Assembly: GCA_963579025.1 (NCBI GenBank)
Contig: CAUZFZ010000197.1
Location: forward strand, 1 to 17,183
Direction of reading: 5' to 3'
Length of the DNA stretch: 17,183 nucleotides
Origin: CAUZFZ01 sp963579025
Lineage (GTDB): Bacteria > Planctomycetota > Planctomycetia > Planctomycetales > Planctomycetaceae
The translations under genes and the position numbers were made by a program. The notes under the pieces were generated by a model. It had not been told where the DNA came from. It saw nothing but the letters and a program-made list of their open reading frames with translations, and did not search any database. This document shows, piece by piece, positions 13,054-17,183 of this stretch. Each line of letters begins with the position of its first letter. Position 1 is the stretch's first letter.

Positions 13054-14667
13054 CTATGGCACTAGCAGAGCCATGCCCTCACCACCCGTATCAGCGGCGC
13101 CGGTGAGTTCGCCGGTCGTCTCATCAATAGCGATTGCCGACACCAGAGCAAACGCACCATGGCTTTGCGGCACGCGCTCGATCGGATGTTTGCGACGCAC
13201 CTCCCGGCAGACGAATTCCGGAATCCGAGCCTGACACAGAATCGAGTCGCCCTGGCAATCGAACCGGGCCGCGTGAACGGCGTCCGAAACACTCATCCCG
13301 AAATCGATCCGGTTGAGGATAACCTGCAGCACGGCCGTAACGATCCGTGTCGCTCCCGGGGCACCAATGACGAGCACTGGTTTTCCGTCTTTGTAAACGA
13401 TTGTCGGTGTCATGCCCGTCGTTCGCCCTTTACCTGGCGCGATGCTGTTCGGATGACCGGCGTGCGGTTCGAAGTTGACCATCGAGTTGTTGTACATGAA
13501 GCCCAGACCGGGCGAGATCGCTCCGGACGACGTGCCCAGTGAATGCGTCAAAGAGACACAGTTCCCGGCCGCATCCACGATCGAGACATGTGTCGTGTCC
13601 GGCGAATCCTGCTGACGCCGACCAACCTCAATCGGACCGTCGCGATCGATCACGTCACGCCACTCGGCGGCGCGTTCCCGTGAGATCATCCAGTCGAGTG
13701 GAACGTCGACAAACTGCGGATCGGCCAGATGACGATTGCGATCCGCGAATGCGGCCTTCATCGCCATGCTGACGCGATGGATGTACTCAGGAGAATTGTG
13801 TCCCAGCGACGCCAGGTCGTATCCGTCCAGAATATTCAGTGTCTCGACGAGCGTCGGTCCGCCGTGAGGTGGCTGGTTGCTGACAATTGTGTAGCCACGA
13901 TAAGTGGCCGCTACCGTGGATTCTTCACGGATCGAGTAACTCGACAGATCGTCGGCAGTGAGCCAGCCACCATTCGCGCTGACGTCATCGACCATCTCAG
14001 CGGCCAGTTCGCCGATGTAGAGGTCATCAAGTCCGTTGTCGCAAATCCTTCTAAGCGTGCGCGCGTAGTCCGGATTGCGGATCAGCTCGCCCATCTCGTA
14101 CGTCGAGCCGTCCGGCTTCAGGTAGATCCGTTGTCCATCGGGAGTCACGTCCAGCTTCTGACGAAGTGATGATGCCGCGTAGTAATTCGGCGGCTCCTTC
14201 CAGCGGGCAGCCGTGCCTGCGGTGACAGTCCAGCCGTTCTCCGCCAAGTTAATCGCCGGCTGAAGGAGTTCGGTCAGGCTGCGTGTACACCAGCGCTCCT
14301 GAATCGCTTTGATGCCCCGACCGATGCCTGGCACACACACGGACTGGTGCCCGTCCTCGTTGACTTTGCCTTTCAGGAAGAATCCCCAGCCGCGCGGGTT
14401 AGGTCCGATGACGACGTCTTCCCACATGTCCGGCGATGTCTTCGCTCCCGCCAATGCCGGCGCGTCGAAAACTGGTTGCGGGCCGTCCGCGTCCGCCAGT
14501 CCGTAGGTCATCACGAGATAGCCGCCGATTCCGCAGGAATGCGGATCGACGATCCATTGCACGGCAGCACACGTCAGCGCGGCGTCGAATGCGTTGCCGC
14601 CCGAGGCCAATACTTCAGCACCAGCCTCGACAGCGTCCGGCTGCGGGGCAGAAATCATCGACGGCAT
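13054..14667 (-). CDS. Gamma-glutamyltranspeptidase-family N-terminal nucleophile hydrolase
   Basis: A 537-residue member of the GGT family, whose precursors cleave themselves to expose a catalytic Thr. The nucleophile is Thr358 in DTTHVSIVD (357-365), with GTSSGAISPGLGFMYNN (378-394) after it. Residues 24-52 (GGNAFDAALTCAAVQWIVDPHSCGIGG, in two blocks) match the family N-terminus. There is no signal peptide, whereas many GGTs are periplasmic. Several residues that bind the gamma-glutamyl group differ: the usual RExAP arginine region reads DAPALAGAK (68-76), the Ser-Ser pair reads TTG (416-418), and GSPGG reads GAPGA (435-439). The substrate is thus probably not ordinary glutathione. The ATG at 14667 is preferred over the GTG at 14697 because AAGGAAA (14676-14682) lies 8 nt upstream of it. 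It is the first gene of a likely three-gene unit. Confidence 0.88.
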   Translation of the reverse strand: MPSMISAPQPDAVEAGAEVLASGGNAFDAALTCAAVQWIVDPHSCGIGGYLVMTYGLADADGPQPVFDAPALAGAKTSPDMWEDVVIGPNPRGWGFFLKGKVNEDGHQSVCVPGIGRGIKAIQERWCTRSLTELLQPAINLAENGWTVTAGTAARWKEPPNYYAASSLRQKLDVTPDGQRIYLKPDGSTYEMGELIRNPDYARTLRRICDNGLDDLYIGELAAEMVDDVSANGGWLTADDLSSYSIREESTVAATYRGYTIVSNQPPHGGPTLVETLNILDGYDLASLGHNSPEYIHRVSMAMKAAFADRNRHLADPQFVDVPLDWMISRERAAEWRDVIDRDGPIEVGRRQQDSPDTTHVSIVDAAGNCVSLTHSLGTSSGAISPGLGFMYNNSMVNFEPHAGHPNSIAPGKGRTTGMTPTIVYKDGKPVLVIGAPGATRIVTAVLQVILNRIDFGMSVSDAVHAARFDCQGDSILCQARIPEFVCREVRRKHPIERVPQSHGAFALVSAIAIDETTGELTGAADTGGEGMALLVP

Positions 14668-14675
14668 TGAGCGGC

Positions 14676-14682
14676 TTTCCTT
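14676..14682 (-). promoter_or_regulatory. Ribosome binding site deciding the GGT-family start
   Basis: On the minus strand AAGGAAA lies 8 nt before the ATG at 14667. It falls inside the frame that would start from the GTG at 14697, so the downstream ATG is the better start. Confidence 0.55.
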
Positions 14683-14691
14683 ATGAAAACG

Positions 14692-14721
14692 GAACACTAA
14701 TCAGCACTAATCGACGCTAAT
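14692..14721 (-). repeat. Three tandem 10-bp repeats upstream of the GGT-family gene
   Basis: On the minus strand the units are ATTAGCGTCG (14721-14712), ATTAGTGCTG (14711-14702) and ATTAGTGTTC (14701-14692), consensus ATTAGYGYYG. They lie 25-54 bp upstream of the start codon. The exact 10-bp period puts every copy on nearly the same face of the helix, as expected for an iterated binding site. Confidence 0.55.
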
Positions 14722-14811
14722 AGCTGCTGTCAGGACTGTGATTTTCAGGCCATCGTGCATGAGTGAGTTTCCCGGTCGTCGGGACAGCGGTTTCGGCTCG
14801 TCGCGAACCCA

Positions 14812-14843
14812 ACAAAAACAGGCCCGGTGATTGGCCGGGCCTG
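14812..14843 (-). terminator. Rho-independent terminator of the small membrane protein gene
   Basis: On the minus strand a perfect 9-bp GC-rich stem (14835-14843 with 14819-14827) and a 7-nt loop are followed at once by a T-rich run, TTTTTGTT. It starts 28 bp after the stop codon of the gene at 14872-15093. Upstream transcription on the minus strand should stop here, which separates that gene from the GGT-family unit. Confidence 0.85.
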
Positions 14844-14871
14844 ATGTCTCTGTGGGAGGCTTCGCAGCGAA

Positions 14872-15093
14872 TCAGTCTCCAGGAGTCGTCACTTCGGCAG
14901 CGTGATCTGGTGAGGTCACGCACACCGTCCACAGCGAAACGATCGACATTGCGATGACCGTGTAGATGAAAAGCAGCGAAAGCATTTTGCAGATCGCTCG
15001 TCCTGCTTCGACATCGTCGGCTTCGAACTGCCGGAGTTCGGCCTCTTCGAAGAGTTGTTCCGTCGGGGCATCGGTCGTCTCTGTTTCGGACAT
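14872..15093 (-). CDS. Small single-helix membrane protein of unknown function
   Basis: A 73-residue protein with an acidic N-terminus (SETETTDAPTEQLFEEAELRQFEADD, in two blocks within residues 2-28), one hydrophobic helix (about residues 37-60, LSLLFIYTVIAMSIVSLW) and a short polar tail. The topology cannot be set by charge alone. A clear terminator 28 bp downstream supports it as a real, separately ended gene. The ribosome binding site is weak (GGAAAA upstream of the ATG at 15093). No family was recognised. Confidence 0.7.
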   Translation of the reverse strand: MSETETTDAPTEQLFEEAELRQFEADDVEAGRAICKMLSLLFIYTVIAMSIVSLWTVCVTSPDHAAEVTTPGD

Positions 15094-15266
15094 AGTCAGT
15101 TTTTCCGGCGCGACGGGTCGGTCAGGAATTGATTGGTCGAAGGGCGGATTCTGCCGGTTTCGATTTGGAATGTCGAGAGTGAGCAGTCGAGCTTCAAGAA
15201 CTGCCCGATGCGGTTCAGGATTGCCCTGCTACGGATTGAAGCAGATGCCCACTCGCAGGTTGCAGC

Positions 15267-15584
15267 CTACTGCTCGATAACTTCGGTTTCCGGCGGCTTC
15301 CCGGCGGGGACCGCATCGTCGGCGGGATTCGCGACAGGCGTGTCACCTTCAGCGTTCTCGGCCGGCACGATGAGTGGCGGTGGGCTGTACGGCAAATCTG
15401 ACTCAATTAACAGTGGTGTGGCGTCCGCTGGTAGCGATTCGCTCGACGGTTCGGCGGGCTCGGGGACTTCCGGCGCACTGACAGAAACGGGTTCTGTTCC
15501 ATCTGCGGGCGGGGCGGAATCGCCTCCGCAGCCGGTGATGGTGGCAGACGCTGCGATCAGCACGAGCCAGGCGAGGCGAGACAT
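15267..15584 (-). CDS. Small Pro/Glu-rich lipoprotein
   Basis: A 105-residue protein with a signal peptide (MSRLAWLVLIAASATITGC) ending in an ITGC lipobox, with Cys19 as the lipidation site. The mature part is low-complexity and acidic (Pro, Glu, Ala, Ser) and probably unfolded, as in lipoproteins that act as spacers or tethers. The start is well supported: GGAGA at 15590-15594 lies 5 nt before the ATG. The stop lies 173 bp upstream of the next minus-strand start (15093), and no terminator is evident between. It is divergent from the beta-propeller gene across 160 bp. No specific function can be assigned. Confidence 0.75.
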   Translation of the reverse strand: MSRLAWLVLIAASATITGCGGDSAPPADGTEPVSVSAPEVPEPAEPSSESLPADATPLLIESDLPYSPPPLIVPAENAEGDTPVANPADDAVPAGKPPETEVIEQ

Positions 15585-15744
15585 CTCATTCTCCGATCGA
15601 GTGAACTGTTGCGATTCCGGTTCGGCGAGGACACCATCCGGCCTCGGGATGGAGCCAGAATCGGACGACTGGACGTCACTTTATTGTTGCAGGTTACCGA
15701 TTGCACCCTGCACAGCGGATATCAACCTGAGGGAAGCCCCAATT

Positions 15745-17043
15745 ATGCGCGCTCAATATCACGCTCCCTGTTTCCATCGCATGTGGCGTTTCAGTCTGCT
15801 GTTCTCCGTTCTCTGCCTGGTCGCCTCCTCGACCGGCCGTGCCGCCGACTGGCCGGCGTTTCGAGGTCCCGCGGGCAACGGAATCGCGGAAGGCGGCGGT
15901 TATGCCCTCGAATGGTCCAAGGAAAAGAACATTCGCTGGTCGGTCCCCTTGCCAATTCGGGGCAACGAAAGCCCGATCGTCTCGAATGGTCGAGTTTTCG
16001 TCACTTCCGCGGCCGCCGACGGAACGCAGCGGACCCTGCACTGTTTCGACCGAGCCGACGGCAAAGCCGTGTGGACGAAGCCCGTCACGTTCAACATCGT
16101 CGAGAAGACGCATCAGACGAACCCGTTTGGTGCGGCGACACCGGCGTCTGACGGCGAGCGCGTCGTCGTGTGGCACGGCTCGGCGGGACTGTTCTGTTAC
16201 GACTTCGAAGGCACGGAGTTGTGGAAGCGTGATCTCGGCCAGGTCGGACACATCTGGGGTTACGGCTCCTCGCCCGTCATCCACGAAGGTCTCGTCTATC
16301 TGAATTTCGGTCCCGGGAAAGAGCAGTACCTGGTCGCTCTCGAACTCGAAACCGGCGCAGTGGCCTGGAAGTTCGACGAGCCCGGCGGAAGTAATGACCG
16401 CGGCGGGAAGATGGCGGGTTCGTGGAGCACGCCTGTGATCGCGGCTGTCGGCGATCGGTTTCAATTGATTTGCAGCATGCCAACGCGAGTCGTGTCGCTC
16501 GATCCCGCCACCGGCACACTCGACTGGTCATGCGACGGACTTGTGGGCCGAAACGGGAATCTGGTCTACACATCGCCGGTGATTGGCGATGGATTCGGCA
16601 TCGCGATGGGTGGTTACACCGGGCCAGCTCTGGCGTTCAAGCTCGACGGCGAGGGAGACGTCACTGAGACACATCGGTTGTGGCACGCGACGGCGAAAAA
16701 CCCGCAGCGGATCGGGTCCGGGATCATCATTGGCGAATCGCTATTCATGGCGAACGCCGGACCCGGGCTTCTGCAATGCCTGGACGTCACAACCGGTGAG
16801 GAACGCTGGAAGGATCGCGGACCCGGCGGCAATTTCTGGGGCTCGATGGTCCTGGCCGAAGGTCGGCTGTACGTCACCAACCAGGCAGGCACGACCCTGG
16901 TCCTCGCCCCGAACGCCGAGCAGTTCGAGAAACTGGCCGAAAACATCCTGGGCGAGCCGAGCAATTCGACGCCAGCCTTCTCGGACGGCGACATCTTCCT
17001 GCGAACAAGCAAAATGCTCTACGCGATCACAAAAGCACCGTGA
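15745..17043 (+). CDS. Secreted PQQ-like beta-propeller repeat protein
   Basis: A 432-residue protein with an N-terminal signal sequence (basic HRMWRF, then LLFSVLCLVASS) and a likely cleavage after TGRAA near residue 33. The mature protein begins DWPAFRGPAGNGIA, the hallmark start of planctomycete PQQ-like propellers. Repeats of the type LxCxDxxxGxxxW follow (LHCFDRADGKAVW 98-110, LFCYDFEGTELW, LVALELETGAVAW, VVSLDPATGTLDW, LQCLDVTTGEERW), each one propeller blade. BamB is a structural relative, but the catalytic residues of true quinoprotein dehydrogenases were not identified, so a binding or scaffold role in the periplasm is as likely as an enzyme. The ATG at 15745 has AGGGA 10 nt upstream; the ATG at 15781 would also give a good signal peptide. 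Confidence 0.88.
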   Translation: MRAQYHAPCFHRMWRFSLLFSVLCLVASSTGRAADWPAFRGPAGNGIAEGGGYALEWSKEKNIRWSVPLPIRGNESPIVSNGRVFVTSAAADGTQRTLHCFDRADGKAVWTKPVTFNIVEKTHQTNPFGAATPASDGERVVVWHGSAGLFCYDFEGTELWKRDLGQVGHIWGYGSSPVIHEGLVYLNFGPGKEQYLVALELETGAVAWKFDEPGGSNDRGGKMAGSWSTPVIAAVGDRFQLICSMPTRVVSLDPATGTLDWSCDGLVGRNGNLVYTSPVIGDGFGIAMGGYTGPALAFKLDGEGDVTETHRLWHATAKNPQRIGSGIIIGESLFMANAGPGLLQCLDVTTGEERWKDRGPGGNFWGSMVLAEGRLYVTNQAGTTLVLAPNAEQFEKLAENILGEPSNSTPAFSDGDIFLRTSKMLYAITKAP

Positions 17044-17089
17044 GTGAATTGTTGATCCAGCCCTGCCGCACTCGTTCTTGTTCGGCGCG

Positions 17090-17174
17090 GGTCTCCTGAC
17101 CCCGCCGGAGACCTGACCGAAGGTCTCCCCGGGTCAACCGAATGTCTGACGATCTGCCATGTCTCCGGGAGACC
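17090..17174. repeat. Alternating inverted GGTCTCC/GGAGACC repeats
   Basis: GGTCTCC occurs at 17090-17096 and 17122-17128, GGAGACC at 17107-17113, and a fused palindrome-like GTCTCCGGGAGACC at 17161-17174. The middle GGAGACCT (17107-17114) can pair either with the copy before it or with AGGTCTCC (17121-17128), giving two mutually exclusive hairpins. No T-tract is present. It follows the beta-propeller gene by 46 bp and may act as its 3' end or be a dispersed repeat element that continues beyond the window. Confidence 0.6.
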
Positions 17175-17183
17175 TGCGGTCAA

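Noticed and set aside
15133..15744. N-terminal extension of the beta-propeller protein by 204 residues
   Set aside because: It runs antisense across the supported lipoprotein gene and would bury the clear signal peptide in the middle of the protein.
17090..17174. CRISPR array at the right end
   Set aside because: The repeat units are about 7 bp, alternate in orientation and have irregular spacing, with no cas genes in the window.

Overview
The window looks like chromosomal DNA from a planctomycete (Planctomycetota) with a Gram-negative-type envelope. The grounds are an ECF sigma factor followed by a very long YfbK-type von Willebrand A (VWA) protein with an anti-sigma-like N-terminus, two membrane-anchored Ser/Thr kinases, a WPAFRGP-type beta-propeller protein, an lpxK gene, and high-GC coding sequence. 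The phylum is inferred from gene content; no rRNA or tRNA gene is present to confirm it.

Positions 1-1240 hold minus-strand genes: a gene cut by the window edge, a three-helix membrane protein with a Popeye-like cyclic-nucleotide-binding fold (263-907), and a probable 46-codon gene (1088-1228). From 1248 to 10599 everything points rightwards: Ser/Thr kinase 1 (1248-2795), a 131-nt hairpin-forming inverted repeat, an ECF sigma factor (3167-3736), a cluster of TGACAAGGTGA repeats, the 1152-residue anti-sigma-like/VWA protein (3841-7299), a small lipoprotein (7309-7830), a 333-bp gap, and Ser/Thr kinase 2 with four EF-hand loops (8164-10599). This 9.4-kb block reads as a signalling region. One sigma factor, one membrane protein that could hold it, and two kinases with different sensory ends sit together. 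That they form one pathway is inference from position.

From 14667 down to 10608 lies a minus-strand set: a gamma-glutamyltranspeptidase-family protein, an unrecognised 432-residue protein, and LpxK (lipid A 4'-kinase). It converges on kinase 2 with only 8 bp between stop codons. Next come a small single-helix membrane protein with a clear rho-independent terminator (14872-15093) and a small Pro/Glu-rich lipoprotein (15267-15584), both minus strand. A secreted PQQ-type beta-propeller protein (15745-17043) is divergent from the lipoprotein. The window ends in alternating inverted GGTCTCC/GGAGACC repeats.

No transposase, CRISPR array, tRNA or rRNA was found. The most interesting points are the signalling block, the single-polypeptide fusion of an anti-sigma-like region to a VWA domain, the calcium-sensor-like kinase, the Popeye-like protein, the GGT homologue with altered substrate-binding residues, and several short repeat families in intergenic DNA.
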